From Symsagittifera roscoffensis (Eukaryota > Xenacoelomorpha > Acoela > Convolutidae), in contig NC_087068.1 in assembly GCF_963678635.1 (NCBI RefSeq), forward strand, positions 58,575,896 to 58,639,895: a stretch of DNA of 64,000 bases, in the 5' to 3' direction. The number at the start of each line of letters is the position of its first letter. Positions within the stretch are counted from its first letter, which is position 1. Under the pieces are notes generated by a model, which saw only the letters and a program-made list of their open reading frames with translations, ran no database searches and was not told the origin of the DNA. Positions 40,509 through 53,537 of the stretch are shown here, in pieces. Both the position numbers and the translations under genes were made by a program.

Positions 40509-41396
40509 ATGGATAACTTCAACCTGGATGAATTGATGGACCTGGCAGAGGCATATGTAGGATCGATGATAGATGCGATCTATCGTCGGCTGATCGATCG
40601 AGACTTCGCTCTGGAGGACCCAGAGGTAGTCATGTTGCTGACCGCCCTGATCAACATCTTGGGGCACGACAACCGTGGGGACCGCCCCACGGAAGTCCTG
40701 TTGATGGCAGCATATGGAGAAAGAGGAGTAATAGACCGCCCGAACATGAGAGTGATGAGGTGGAGAAACGGGGCTCTCTCAGGGAGTGACTTGGCGAATG
40801 AGCCTGGATTGGGAAGTTCTAGGACTTACCAACCAGGTGAGATGCCAATGCCCTCTAAGCCTAAACCTGGGCTGACGAGAATGCATCGGGAGATGAACAG
40901 CGAGGCGACCTCGTCTGGTTCACCACTGAGAGCAGCTGTGCCACCAAAAAGGGCGAAAGTAACACAGAAGGTTCAGACGAACCAAACCATACAAGATCTG
41001 GACGAGATGAACGATCAGCTGAAAAGTACAAAGAAGGAGCTGGACGAGATGACCAGAAGCATGCTCCAGATGGAGGAAGATCGGGACATGTGGAGAAAGT
41101 TGTTTGAAGACTGCAACAAAAAGCAGGGTCAAGAGATCGAGCGCTTAAGGCAGGAATACAAAGAGCGATCGGAGCAGGTGGCGTTGACAACGGCCGTGGA
41201 GAAAGTGATACCTGCAAGGGATATTCCTCGTGGGCAGTCTTCGATGGAGCTTTTGACGCCTCGAGAAATGAGTCAAACAACGGAGACACGGCTTCCAGCA
41301 GAGACAAATCGAGTAACAATCCCGGATCCTAGTGACACCTTGGGTGATCCCGTCGTAGAACAGAAAGTGAGGAGGCTGATAGAGACAGCTGGATGA
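40509..41396 (+). pseudogene. Second block of element 2, N-terminal coiled-coil part
   Basis: Starts MDNFNLDELMDLAEA; the first 120 residues align with element 1 ORF2 (SDLANEPGL against FDLARNPGL). A coiled coil lies at about 40990-41200. It ends at TGA 41394-41396, after which the same frame continues (next piece 41397-44654), so this is one nonsense codon in a longer frame. An upstream extension to 40461 is open but has no counterpart in element 1. Confidence 0.82.
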
Positions 41397-44300
41397 CTGG
41401 TCGCTAACAAGAATGCGCCAGGTTCCGGGGTGACTGCACCCTATGGAACGATTGACGATACGGGCAGAGTACAACTCTCCCAGACCGTGATCAGACAAGG
41501 GATAAGTAACGTGACACCACTCATGGGGAGCTCGAGAATCCCAGAGAGGAAAGTACGAAAGATGCCAGCGAAGAAAGTGTCTCGTATAATAGACGTGCAG
41601 AAGAATAATCAATTGAAGTACAATTTCACGGGAGTTCCGGAGACAGATCCGAGGGCCTGCTTCAATCGAGCTACCTGGAGCCCGGCTGTGAACCTGCAGC
41701 AACCACCACTCGGGACATCTCACCTGATATTGGGAGACAGCTTAGTCAGAGTGCTGTCGAATTTGAGGACCTCATGGGTCACCACGGTGATGGCCTTTGG
41801 AGGCGCGACGATAGCCCAATTATATCGGATGGTGGAGCTGATGAATCCAGGGAAGATTCCCAATGTGATGATCTTAGTTGGGACTCATGACATCTCCAGA
41901 GGATCAGACGAGCAGGAAGCACTGTGGGAGTCAATGATGGTGCGTTTGTTTACTACTCTCTGGCAGAAGTTCAGTTGCGCGGTACTGACCGTTTGCACTG
42001 TGCCAATGAACGCGAGAAGCCTGACAGCATCAGGAAGAAGGCACAACGAGGGAGTCATAAGATGGAACAACATCTTGAGGAACCTAGCAAATCGAAATGC
42101 CGGAAGAATGATCCTCATGGATATTGAACATGAGCTGAGAGCCCTGGATCAGGCCAGACTGACCACGGATGGCATCCACTTCGACAGTATCGAAGGACAA
42201 GCTTGGTTGAATCGAGTCTTCCAAGAACGGTTGGATGAGCTGGAAGCAGAACTATTTGACACAGGAGTACTGAAGGAAGAGGGAACGGTGAGTGATGCGG
42301 TGATTACCACCTTTGTGCCTCCTAGCCTGGAAACACGCCTGGGTACGGTCCCAGCCGTCACGAATTACCGGCAACAAAGCTCCAGCGAACCAGGTCGAAG
42401 AACAGACGTACAGGATCGGTTGGGAGAAGCACCGATGAGGAGGACAATTCATCCCAGGAGAAGGATAGGACCTGTCAACCAACCAACCGAAGAAGTAGCA
42501 GGCACATCTAGATCGGACACTAGATCGGAGACGACGAGTACCAGTCGAGAGGAAAGACCGAGCAGAGGCTCATTGTTGTGGTCGAGATCCATACCATCTC
42601 CTTGGCATATATACAAAGACGAATTAATGAAGCTGGACCTACAGAGAGTGAGCTTCATCGAAGATGCAAGGAGGATGCTGAATGGAGCGACGCTATCCGT
42701 CAGCAGATTGTACTCGATAACCGGTGTAGACCGGTTGATAGCCGCTAGCATAAATTTCAGCTCCACGACGGCCCTGAGATTTGCTGATTTGGAGGGACTG
42801 CCCTCTAACAACACGATGGGACCAGTGAATGCGAGACCGTTGCAAGATGTGAGATTGAACCATGATGAGGGGAATCGTGAAGAAAGACCAGGAAGATTCC
42901 TGACGGCGAGAGCGCCGATTGGACAACACGTGAAGATATTCAGGCAGCTGACGACACCACCTGGTCATGTGAAGGAGAGAGTGTACCCAAAACTAGTGAA
43001 CCAAGATGGTGATGCCCAGAGATATGGCGGATTGACAGCGATAAAGAAAGATGAGACCATCTTCGCCGCCTATGACAAAGCAGAGATGAGGAAGGCTAAA
43101 ATCATGATAGTAGCGAATTCAGAGTTCGTGTACACCTCCAAGTCTTTGTTTTGGCCGGACGTCATAATGTTGGCTGCGGTTGACCTAGACCTATTGCAAT
43201 CAGTGTCTTTGGCTATAAGGGTACAAAGGCTGACAGACATGAACCCAATTACGATTGTGTTTGCTGGCATCAATGACCACCTACACAGTAGAGGTTTTCT
43301 GAGCAGGCTCAGAGATCCTGCAACAGCAGAAAACGCAGTATGGCCAGCAATCAAAGACATCCTGGAGTCGATGGGTGAAGTGGTGGATGCAACGAAGGAG
43401 GGGTCATTCAGTAAAGTGGCGTTGAGAGTAGTATTCGCGTTGTCTCCGGGATATGCACATCTCCCGGATGGACTGAAGTTTGTGTACGCAATGGTAGCCT
43501 TACTTTCGGAAGGAAAATATGATGTGATCATATCGGCCCCGAGTCGCATGATAGAAATGGAGAACCTGAGGCCACTTAAGGCTGAACTGCCTGCAGTATG
43601 GTCAGATATCTCAAACGCGATGAGAGGATTCAAGGACCACGCGCTACACATGTTAGTGTTGGACGAAGTGCTGGGGTTGGAACTGTCCAACTTCAGTGGG
43701 CAACTCAAACTGAAACCAGGAATAGACGACGACCATCGAGTGATCACGGCAATGTCCAACGACTTATGGTTCCGAGCAATGGAGGTGGCAAGTGAAGACA
43801 CAAGAAGAAAAAACTCACTAGAGACGAGAGCTCAGCTGGAGGCGATGGTTCTGAGAACCAAGCCGGAAGCCAACCAGTGGCTACACCTGAATCCTAGAGT
43901 AGCGGCATTGGGTGCAGATGCTTTTCAGCAAGGCCCCGTAATGATCACGAAGATACATGCCTACTTGTTGAAGGAGGTGAACCTGGCGGAAAATGCCGGA
44001 GAAAAGACCGCTGAGTTTGTGAACAGAATGTGTCAGATTACTCTGGAAACCTTCTGGACCCAGGAAGTGAAGGGACAGGAGGGATTTGAAAGGACAGACA
44101 GCATGCTAGAAGGGTTGGGAGCCGGATGGACCGCGTCCTTCTTGGCAAAAGTTTACCCGAAAGTCTCGCACTATTTGATAAAGGAATTCCTCCAAGCAGT
44201 AGTGAGAGTATCGATAGTGGAATTAATAGCCTTGTTCGTGACATTCGGAGCGGAGAGTTTCGTGAAAGGACCGGCGATACTGCTCACGGATGGAATACAG

Positions 44301-44654
44301 AACCTGCGACTAGATGGACTTCTGACATTGATCGCAATAACCCACGGAAACTTGGGAGGACTAATGAAACTGGCACGTTGTCCAGAGCAGATGAAAGAGA
44401 GAGTGAGGAACCTGGATATGAAGAAATCCACGGACTCGTGGAACAAAATAAGAGATCTGAGACACACTCTTATCCAATATCTCTTGCAGCAAAATCGCTT
44501 TGGAACCGGAGAAGACGAGACAATTGAAAGAGAGGAAGATGTTAGACGACATGTTGGAGGCATGCCGCTATTAACGGATTTGAGCTTAGCTATGAGAACC
44601 GATCCCTTGGCGCTGATCAGAGGAGTCACGGAGTTCGTGACAGTGATCTATTGA
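41397..44654 (+). pseudogene. Second block of element 2, SGNH domain part
   Basis: Contains the SGNH hydrolase motifs ILGDSLVRVL (about 41726), VGTHD (about 41878-41892, where element 1 has GTND) and DGIHFD (about 42169-42186). The Asn of block III is His here, so activity may be reduced. The degenerate second domain follows, with ANSEF, FAGINDHLH and DDDHRVI. Ends at TGA 44652-44654, where element 1 has Gly in IYGPAV; the frame continues without a shift. Confidence 0.85.
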
Positions 44655-47600
44655 CCAGCAGTCACGTTTGCTTTCCCTGACGTTGAAGTGGAAGCATATA
44701 GGAGGTCGGTGCTGCACCTGAACCTCATATCGGCAGTGGATGGTAGTACACTGAACTGGTGTGAGCAGAACACATTGCGGGAGCTCATGAGTGAAGATCT
44801 GTTATTTGCGAAAATATCGGAGCCAGAGATGACAGTCATCAATTTTGACGATCACTTCCGTGACCGCATGGGAGAAGTAGAAAGAGGACACATCGAGGTG
44901 TTTCCAAAGCTTTGGAATCTGAGACCCTATGACAAAACGAATGGTGAAATAACCAGAGTGCCTCGTCTCACTGCAGCATATCACAAGGTGAGAGAAGAGA
45001 CGAAGAACTGGGGCGATTACAAGAAGCTACCGGAGGCAATCCCTGAATTCCCTCTAATAAGAAGGATGTTGCTCGGAGCAGTCTCCGTGGTACAAACTCC
45101 TAGGTTGAGAGCATTCGAGACCAATGAAAGGAGAGTAGGGAATTTCTCGGTGACGATGGATTCATACTTCGTAGGGAGAAATGCCGCCGTGTTACAGTAC
45201 ACACGATTTGCATACACGGATCAAGCAACGAGAAGGCGAATAAGCAACGCCGCTACTCCCAAGCCTGGAAGATTTGATGAGGAATGGAAAGGACTAGGCT
45301 TAGCTCCGATGAGAATGAGAGGCAGGACAGAATTGCCTGAACCCTCGTTAATCCTGACCAGTGTGAAAAAGGAGATGAAAGTTGGAGGAATATTGCAGAC
45401 GAGAACCTTCCTAGCACCCTTCGGCTGCGAAGAAATCAAAGTGGTACATGGAGAAGAGGAAGATAAATCGGCCGGTACATTGCTCATACCGAGATTCCAG
45501 GAAGAAGCCGATATTGACGAACAAGGACCAGTGAGCCCGAACAAGGATAAGTCAGAAGGAGATGACGGACAGGGTGGAAGCCGTCAGACTGAAGAACCCA
45601 TGCAACAAGATCAAGCTGGTGGGGAAGACGACAGGGCATCGACAGGAGGAACATCCAGCCTGGATTTCAATATCTTCAGTGATCTTGAGAATAATGCAGA
45701 CACGTTGGAAACGACTGAGCCAGCGGATGAAGGCATCTCGACACTGGAGCCACCGTCAGCCTTCATGGAAATGAAACGGAATTTGCCGGAGAGCAGCTCC
45801 CCTGGCAATTCAAGAAATAACGACCAGAGAATCCTCATGGAATCACCTCGGAGGAGAAGAATAGAGGCCTCAGCCAGAGTACCTTTCTTGGGAACGCTGC
45901 CCGAAGAAGAATGGGAAGTACATCACCGAGACCACGAGAGTAGGACGGGATGCAAGCTGGACAGAGTGGCGTTTATGGAAGAAGTCTGGACCGTGATTCA
46001 GAGCTATGGGACCCAGTCCATCCTCAAAACAGGTCTCAATCAACCCTTGATGAGAGAAGTACTTGACAAGCTTGATGAATGTGAAGGGAGACTGAGTGAG
46101 TTATTGATTGACTCAGCCACTGATGAGAGTGAAGCGAATTCTCCCATCAAGATGACACCGCAGGACGATGAAGGAGAGGTGGTGTACCTGTCAAGGACCA
46201 GGAGAGGGACGATGCGATCGAAAATGGTGATTGATAAAATCAATGCGATGAAAATGAAGTTAGGCAGCAGAGTGATGCCGAGGAGAATTGGGAAGACGAA
46301 AGTGGATTCAGAAATATCGATGAAAGCTGGTAACTCAGCGAAAAGAAAACGAGTCGAGGAAGTCATGGATTTGGGGCAAGGTGATTATCAATTCTCTGGC
46401 ACAGATAGAATATTAACCGATATAGCGATGGTGCCACCCATTCTCATGGCGGGGATAAAGTCAACCGGTTATAAATCCAAAAGGAGTGACCGCACTCTGA
46501 CTGGAGCAGCTTTAGAAATGGAAATACTCAGCCAATGTGGAGAGAGCAAGATGAGGGACTTCAAGCCATCTCCCATGAATCATGGAAAGGGAAGTGTTGC
46601 AGGACAACTAACACCAGTGGAATACAACCGACTAACCGTGTCGGAGACAGTGTCGATAGATGAACCCACCGGTGGATACATGGAGATGTTGGAATACCGA
46701 AACTCGGCTAGAGGGTATGTAATGGCCCTGGAAGACGAAAAAGCCATGGAGGGTTATCTGGAAATGATGTTGCAAGGCACCACCCTCAAGCAGAAGGCGT
46801 ATGGAACTTTGGCGTCGTCTGACGTAGAGGCGGAAACGATCGAGCAGTTAGTGAGCCTTCCATGGAAAGCAGTAGTATTGAGGTATTTCGAGGAAGAAAT
46901 GAGGACTACGCCAAGAATACATGCTCTCGTGGCAGTACCTTACGTAAGGACAGAGTTACAACTCAGGTTCGCCTGGTGCATGATGGGACTGACTCGCGAA
47001 GAATATGATTCAGAAGAAAGAAAGAGATCAAAAGAGGAAAAGGTTTTCCTTATGACGAATCTGAGGGATCTGATAGTCCAGGAGGGAGCGGCAGTAGCAT
47101 GTGCGAAGCGGAGAGACGCTCTCTGTTTCATTCGATTCCTGATAGAGCAGATTTCAGTACCTGCATTAAACACTTGTGTTAAAATGTTGAGGGAAGGCGA
47201 TGAGCGAACGAAAGCCTTGTTCTTACTAGCAATGCTGGATATGCAGCAAAGTAAACCGATGAGGGTAAACATGAAAGAACCTGAAGAATTGGAACCCATG
47301 AAAAAGATAGACGAGATCAGGAGATTCTCAAACAAGGAGTTGAGACTCACGAAAGAATCTATGGGAGCATTGCCGAAATCCAGTGAATACTGTGGACCGA
47401 TCAAGAAGAAATCGTATGGCTACGTATCCGGGATCATAGGGATCGCGTACAATCCTTTCCTGAGTGAAGACATACGCGATTGCTTCTTTGATTATGAGCA
47501 GGCGGTGTTACTAAGATTCTGGACGTCCAGAATTGTAACGATGAAGAGCGTTAACAATCCACAGGCCAAATTGGGATTGGTCTTGGAAGAAGAGGTGACT

Positions 47601-49454
47601 GCACCTTCAGTACCAAAATCCGACAATAGAGTGGAGTTTGGGTTGGGATTCTCAGATGAATTGCTGAGAACGAGCTTGATGGCAGTGTGGGAATTGATGA
47701 GGCCATCATGGTGTCCTAGTCCCAACGCTGACTCAATATTACGGGCGACGCAAGACGTACAGAGGGAACTGAATGCAGACGGTAACCTGCGTGACCTCAA
47801 CATCATATATAATGTGATGATAACAGCCTCTAGGAGCAACGGAGAAGATAAAGTGGAGTTGCCTGGCTGGGGACCAGAAGACTGGGTCAAACCTGGTAGC
47901 TGTCTGGCGGAAGTCTGTGGACTGGAGGGTCATGTTTGTGGAGGTCTGGACTGTGTGAAAACCCTGGAGAAACAACACAAGCAATTGACAGTATTGTTTG
48001 GAAACGTAGTGATGAAAGCAAGAACGGAGACGGAACTGATAGCAGATTGTCATGGAGGAACCGATGTGAATCTAGTGACTGCACTAGGATTCTACAGCAT
48101 GTTTGGTTCTTTAGAGTCACCATTGAATCTAGAACAGAAACATGAGATGGTCACAGCCATCAGCGTAGAAGTATTCCCAGGAGTTCTGCAGACTGAGCAG
48201 AAGTATATAGGAAAATGGAGGGAAGCAATCGAAACAGAGATGAACATCAGACACAGCGAAACTTATTGTAGACCATCAGGAGCACGATATTTGGTGGGTT
48301 CAACGTTGGCTCCAATGTGCAAGAGCAGATACCCTGTACATTTCGTGGCTGTGGACGTGAAGAGTACAAGAACGATCGTGGAGCAAGCCTTCTCAGTGCC
48401 AAAGTGTGTGAGATTGGCGAGAATGTCTGAAAAGTCTTACGAGTTACTATGTAAGATGTTCTCAGCAGTCCCAGAGAGAACCAAAGAGGAGTTGGAGTCA
48501 ATACTAGGAAAGAAGTTCATGGGATATGTGAGCGGGAACTTCAGTGACTTTGAGAAACAGAAACAGAGAGGATCAACTGTCACAGATTACAATGCAGTAG
48601 ATGAGAATGATGAAATCCACCGAGTGATGATGGAAGTGGAACCATTGCTGGAAGCTTCGGGAAAACGTAATTGGAGGAGCATCATGTTGACGCATGACGA
48701 GTTTCCTTGCCACTGCTTGCTGCAGACCTGGTGGTATCCCAAGCGTAGTAATCTGATGTTGATCTGGGACTCTGGAGAGCTGCTCTCCATGGGTTTACCA
48801 GATTCATCACAGCCCGTAACAATAGTGATAGTGGGAGTTATGATGGCGATACGATGGCTGGAAGCTCATGTGAGAGAAAATAATAGACAGGAGGCGCCGA
48901 CGAGAGAACAATTGCGGAAATTAGATTGTCTAAAAGATTTAGATCTTTTTGAGACAATGTGCAAAGTTCTAAACATTCCGATGGAAGTGAAGAGGATATG
49001 GGCGAGAAAACGATTGATGCCATGGTTCAGAGCTAACATGACTGCATGGTTGTACGAGTATGCGAAAAAGCATATGTCGAAGCATGGCAGAGTGTACAGT
49101 GAATATCAGCTGGACATTGGAGCAGGAGCTTTCAAGCGAGCTCTCGTGACTCATCGGAATGCAGTGACCACCGCTGTGAAAAGAATTTCCAGGACGAGTG
49201 AGCGTAGTGGAAATGAGAAGGCAGAGATGCTGAAAGAAGATTTGGAGAGAAACGTGACGTTGTGTCTCCACAACAGTTTCTGCAGAAACAGAGAATCCAA
49301 CGTGGATCCCCTACCTTGCTGTAAGCAGAGGGTAGAAGAGCAGAAGTGTTGGAGGACGGCTTCCAACAGCGTCAGGATAGCCAACGATGTGCTACAAGAC
49401 ACGGAAACCGAAAGTGCGGAGTCAGTATCACAGGAGGAAGAAATGGAACATTGA
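44655..49454 (+). pseudogene. Second block of element 2, C-terminal part, about 1600 aa
   Basis: Runs from PAVTFAFPD through the charged region to the end of the Cys/His-rich domain in one frame. It crosses the position of the TAA-ATG of element 1 (about 46970) without a stop, showing that the ancestral product was a single protein of about 2960-2980 aa. It keeps the C-x4-C-x4-H-x-C-x4-C cluster (about 47899-47952), the AFSVPKCVRLARMS block (about 48388) and the PCHCL/WYP motif (about 48709-48741). No signal peptide is visible. Function unknown. Confidence 0.88.
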
Positions 49455-50256
49455 TGAATGGTCGAGAAAACAAGAGGCAACAAGAAAGAAAATTAGAAGA
49501 ATTTAGAAGTTTTAGAACTTCTAAACGACGAAAAAAGGAGGGGACAAAGGAGTGATGAAGAAAAGTTAAAACTCAGAATTGTTTTATGTGTGTCAAAAAC
49601 TCAAGTGAGAAACCAAGCAACCAAGTTGTAATTGAAAACTGAAACATTTAGTTGAGTTTTGAAATTGTTGCATTTTTAAATTTGCATTTTGATTTTAGTT
49701 GAAGTGGCTTTAGAGACACTTATTATTTATTTAGAAAGGCTTTAGAGGAGAGTATATTTAAATATTCCAGCCTGCATGATTGTTTTTAATAACTTAGGAA
49801 GACTGATCACTTTGTGGTGACATGAGAGACTTGAGTAATCTCTTGAAGAGGGAGATTGTTTCATTGTTCTTTCTAACCACAAAGTTTCTTAGTTTTAAAA
49901 TTACAGGACAATAACAAGCAAGATTTCCGAAGGGAAGAGCATAGTAGGATAATTTTAGCTTGTTGGTTGGCAGGACTGTCCTGCAAGCCAACACCTTTTA
50001 AATCTAAGAGAAAAAGTTTTAATCGGGACATTGACACTGGAAGTCAGAAAATATGTTTTATCTTAGGTCATATCCTCAATGTGCAGATTAATGAGAGAAT
50101 TTGAAGGCTATAAGGATGTAGTATGATGCCATTTGTATTCTGCAGTGAGTCGATGTGACGTGGATAACAGTAATTTCGTGCATTTTGTAAATTCTGTTCG
50201 ATGACACTGTAACCATTTTACGAACATTGCGCGATTCAATGAGGACATTGACCGGA
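49455..50256 (+). other. 3' untranslated segment of element 2
   Basis: About 800 bp, AT-rich, longer than in element 1 and not visibly similar to it. Nothing coding was recognised. Confidence 0.55.
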
Positions 50257-50270
50257 CTGTCCGGGGAGTA
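50257..50270 (+). promoter_or_regulatory. 3' polypurine tract of element 2
   Basis: CTGTCCGGGGAGTA directly precedes the LTR start TGTGG, matching GTCCGGGGAGTA in element 1. Confidence 0.8.
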
Positions 50271-51191
50271 TGTGGCATTCGACCAAAATGGCCAAAATGC
50301 AATTTGTGCAGAAGTCGAATTTTTAACAGTAAGCCTTCCGGATTGGTGGTTATTAAGAACTAAGAACGTTATTGGAACGATTGGCCAAACGGTGAGGGCT
50401 GGAATATTCTAGTATTTTTAAATTTCAAAAAATCGAATTATGACGTCATATTTCTGAGAAACGTCAGAAAGGGCCATTTTGGCTAAAAAACGAGAAGAAA
50501 GAGAGAACAACTTTATCTGCGATAGCGAACAGGACGAAAATCGAGATTAAAAACGACAACGAACTACAGAATAGCCGAGGACGTTCCGAGCTGCAACTAT
50601 TGTGCTGCTACAATAGTTGCAAGGCCGTTGCGAACAACGGTGAAGGGTAAGAGACAGCCTTCCGGAATAGGAGGAAATCAAGATTAACGAGCTTGATTTA
50701 GCGGTTTCGTCAATCCGGAAGGGTAAAGGAACTGAAACTTTTATCCTGCCACGTAAACTTTTAGCATCCTGTCATGTCCTGACTTGAAGTTAATTGATAT
50801 TTGGATTAGTTTTGTCAAGGATGAGGTGCTAGGAGTTGGGGGGGAAAGGGTTGATCCATCTTCGATGGAGATGATGATTTTTATCTACTGAACAAAAACA
50901 ATAGTAATATAATAAGTAGTAACCCTGTTTTTAAGAGTGACCTCGTGGTCTGGGGATACTGAGACCCAGCCATGAGCTCACTATTTGCATGTAATTAAGT
51001 TAATTTGAGCGTTCTGGTCGAAGCCGGAGAGCAGTAACGTTTTTGTCGACCCGATGTTAGAAAGACCACCGAAAAGTACTGGCTTGGTAGAGACGGTGAA
51101 AAGCATGCAAAGCTCTGTTTAGACGTTAGCCAGTCGTCTTAAGACTTAGTTTTGTTATCCGTCGATATGTATCTTCCGGGCGAATGTTACA
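50271..51191 (+). repeat. 3' LTR of element 2
   Basis: Matches 26661-27586 apart from scattered substitutions and a shorter G-run. Hairpin 1 lies at 50854-50869 and hairpin 2 at 50950-50969. It ends GTTACA before TCG. Confidence 0.93.
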
Positions 51192-51388
51192 TCGCAACAC
51201 GTTGGCGCGACTGCGGCGGTCACTATTCTGCAGCTTGAGTTTATGCTGGTTGAACAGTAAACAATCAGTCCATAAATTTGTTGGCTCAAATTTCAACCAA
51301 TCAGAATTCAAGCAGATAAATTTTGGAACTTATGCGACTGATTTTTTATTTTGGAACCTATGAATATTGGAACCTATGGGAATTCACC
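51192..51388. mobile_element. right half of the small TIR transposon
   Basis: The inverted end reads GGTGAATTCCCATAGGTTCC from 51388 backwards, then a second CATAGGTTCCAAAAT and GTCGCATAAGTTCC. Followed by the right GGTTGAATA duplication at 51389-51397. Confidence 0.8.
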
Positions 51389-51873
51389 GGTTGAATAAGA
51401 GTTGCCATCTTCGTTCCGGGAAAGTTTAACAGCTAATTGTTTGAGAAAAATGCTGCGTTCTTTTCCCATTCCCCCGTTAGTGCCGAAGACCAGCGGCGTG
51501 AAGGAACTGTTCTCCACCTCGACAATTCTTTCCAGATACTTACTTTTTTTCTCGTTTTCTTGTGATTTGAAGATTTCAGTTGTAGCCTTGGTGCCATGTG
51601 AGGGAGCGTTAACATGTGTGACCCGAACGTCAAAAAACGTAGTCTGTCCAGTCTCCCAAAAGTCGCTAGCTTTGATGTCTAGCCTCGCGTCATCTTCATT
51701 TGATGTGGTTTGTAATCTGAATACTTCGTTATCAATTTTGGTCAGTTGTGGTTCGACTTCAACATTGTTGCATACCCTTGTTAGCGACCCTGCAAGAAGG
51801 TTCCGAAGTTTGTCATGCCTCGCGGATATGAAACCACCTTTTTTACAGCACAGGGCATGGTCAACGGAAAAAG
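51389..51873 (-). pseudogene. restriction-like endonuclease part of copy A
   Basis: Contains CCKKGGFISARHDKLRN, an R/K-H-D/N-type block typical of the endonuclease that follows RT in R2/NeSL/CRE-like elements, then DARLDI and FFDVRV, candidate metal-binding acids. Bounded by the solo LTR on its 5' side and by the TIR transposon on its 3' side. The frame has Trp in the segment DFW where copies B and C have TAG. Confidence 0.75.
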
Positions 51874-52746
51874 TGTGCCATTCTGCCAGATGGCACAGCG
51901 CAACCTTCCGGCGACACGAAAAAAAACGAATAAAGGCCTTATTAACGAAAAAGTATTGCGAAGGAGGGTAGGAATATTCTAGAAGTTTTGTTTTTAAAAT
52001 TGCGATCGAAGAGTGAATATTTCTCAGAAATATAAAAAAAGAGCCATTTTGACGAAAAGGAACGAAAAAGCAGAACAACGAAAAATATTGTGAAAAACGG
52101 TCGCACAAGAGACGAAAAACACGAAGCCTCTTATCGTGGCAACAACACACGATAAGACTCTTAGCAGTGGAAATTGGTGGAGAAGGAAGCTTCAGGAATA
52201 TCTTAGGAACCCTCCCGTGCCACAAATTGGGAGAGACAAGAACGTTATCTCAGGAAGATTGCGGGAGCGGAGGCTTGGTCCCCCAGAGACTGTTTTATGT
52301 GAAGGGACTATATAAAACTAACTTTGTAGCTACTTGGATGTCGTAGAAGTCTGAATTAACACCGGTATTATTTGATATTTTGGAATATGAGTAGCTAGAA
52401 AGAGGAAAGGGTCAATCCATCTCCAATGGATTTAATATATAACTGTCACACAAAAACATGTTAAAATAGGTTGTTCGAGTCGTGTTTTTAATAGCAATCA
52501 CGTAGTCTGAGGATATAAGACTCAGCTATGTGGTTGTGTTCGCATGTAAACGAAAGCTGATCAAAAGTCGTTTGACTGATGGCCTAAAAATAGTAACTTT
52601 TTACTTAGCCCTAAACAGACCAGAAAATCAACTGCAAGGTCGAGACGGTGAAAAACGAGTAGGATTAAGGTAACTGATGCCTGCCAGTCGTTAATAGGTA
52701 CTTTTTCTACGCTCCGCCGCTGTGTAGTATTTGGGCGAATGTTACA
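51874..52746 (+). repeat. solo LTR related to element 2 inside copy A
   Basis: TGTGCCATTCTGCC to GCGAATGTTACA, 873 bp, similar to the element 2 LTR along its length. It has TATAAAA (52312-52318), hairpin 1 AATCCATctccaATGGATT (52414-52432) and hairpin 2 CTGAG/CTCAG (52507-52525). AAG flanks both ends (51871-51873 and 52747-52749). Removing it and one AAG restores the endonuclease frame. Confidence 0.85.
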
Positions 52747-53537
52747 AAGCTTTTCCGCATGGGCAATTGCGGGGGATATTTTGTAGGGGACTATTGTATC
52801 GTAATCTCAGCGAGTCCCGAAATTCGGTTTTTGAGAGGTTCATTCCTTGGCTTTTTAGACGTAGGGCGGTTAGCCAGGTACTAGCTCCCTTGTCTGTGTT
52901 TTGTTTCCACTTCTTTTTTTCTTCGGTGGTAAATGATTGTGAAACTGCTTCTTCTAATTTTTTCTCTCTTTCTCGTTTCCGAGTTGCTATTTTTTTTTCT
53001 TCCGCCGCTATACTCGAGAGTGGTATCCGAAAGCTGGTCAATGATGGCTTGCTTATGGGGCTTTGAGAAGATTTTTGAGTTTTCATTTTGAAATCTTGCT
53101 TCTTCTTTTAGCGCTCCGAAACCAAGACCGCCTTTGCTTACTGGTAACCCAATAATTTGTCTTTTCTTGTTCTCCAGTGGGGACTCAGACCCGAAGAGCG
53201 CTGGAACAAGTTTGTTCTCCAGAAAACATTCTATTGGTTCGAGCATATCAGCTATTTCAGGTATAGTCCGAAAGAAGTATGTAAATTTTGATTTAAATCC
53301 TTTGCTAAACGCAGAGAATGCTGCATGTGGTTGTGAAACGGCGAACCCACTCAACACGTTCAATTCCTTAGCCCATATTTCAATTTTATCTCTGCAGTAA
53401 GCAGTCTTGAAATCTTGAGGCCCAAGTTCTGCACCCAAGTGCCTTTTGCCGGCCGTAGTGACATTTATTGTTCCATTAAAGATCACTTTTGCCTTTTCAC
53501 TCAGACTCTCCGATTTCACTACCAGCCAGCATTTCAG
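52747..53537 (-). pseudogene. thumb and linker region of copy A
   Basis: Continues the RT frame after a stop codon TAA (53538-53540). Blocks such as GKRHLGAELG, PHAAFSAFSKGFKSKF and LPVSKGGLGFGALKEE are typical of the region after RT in this family. A frameshift in the A-rich stretch near 52990 moves the frame; the block GASTWLTALRL and the cysteine pair CPCG then lead up to the solo LTR. Confidence 0.75.

Larger units (their letters stand above)
26661..51191 (+). mobile_element. element 2: giant Ty3/gypsy-class LTR retrotransposon (24.5 kb), degraded
   Basis: LTRs at 26661-27586 (926 bp) and 50271-51191 (921 bp) differ by roughly a dozen or more substitutions and a G-run length change. Order is as in element 1: leader, Gag-Pol-macrodomain, spacer with splice acceptor, second block, polypurine tract. 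It is flanked by TCG on both sides (26658-26660 and 51192-51194). The protein is clearly homologous to that of element 1 throughout but diverged, so the two are separate lineages, not copies of each other. Several stops and frameshifts make it non-autonomous for Gag-Pol. Confidence 0.93.

Noticed and set aside
51402-51971. 189-aa plus-strand frame
   Set aside because: Antisense to the endonuclease piece of copy A, which has clear family motifs.
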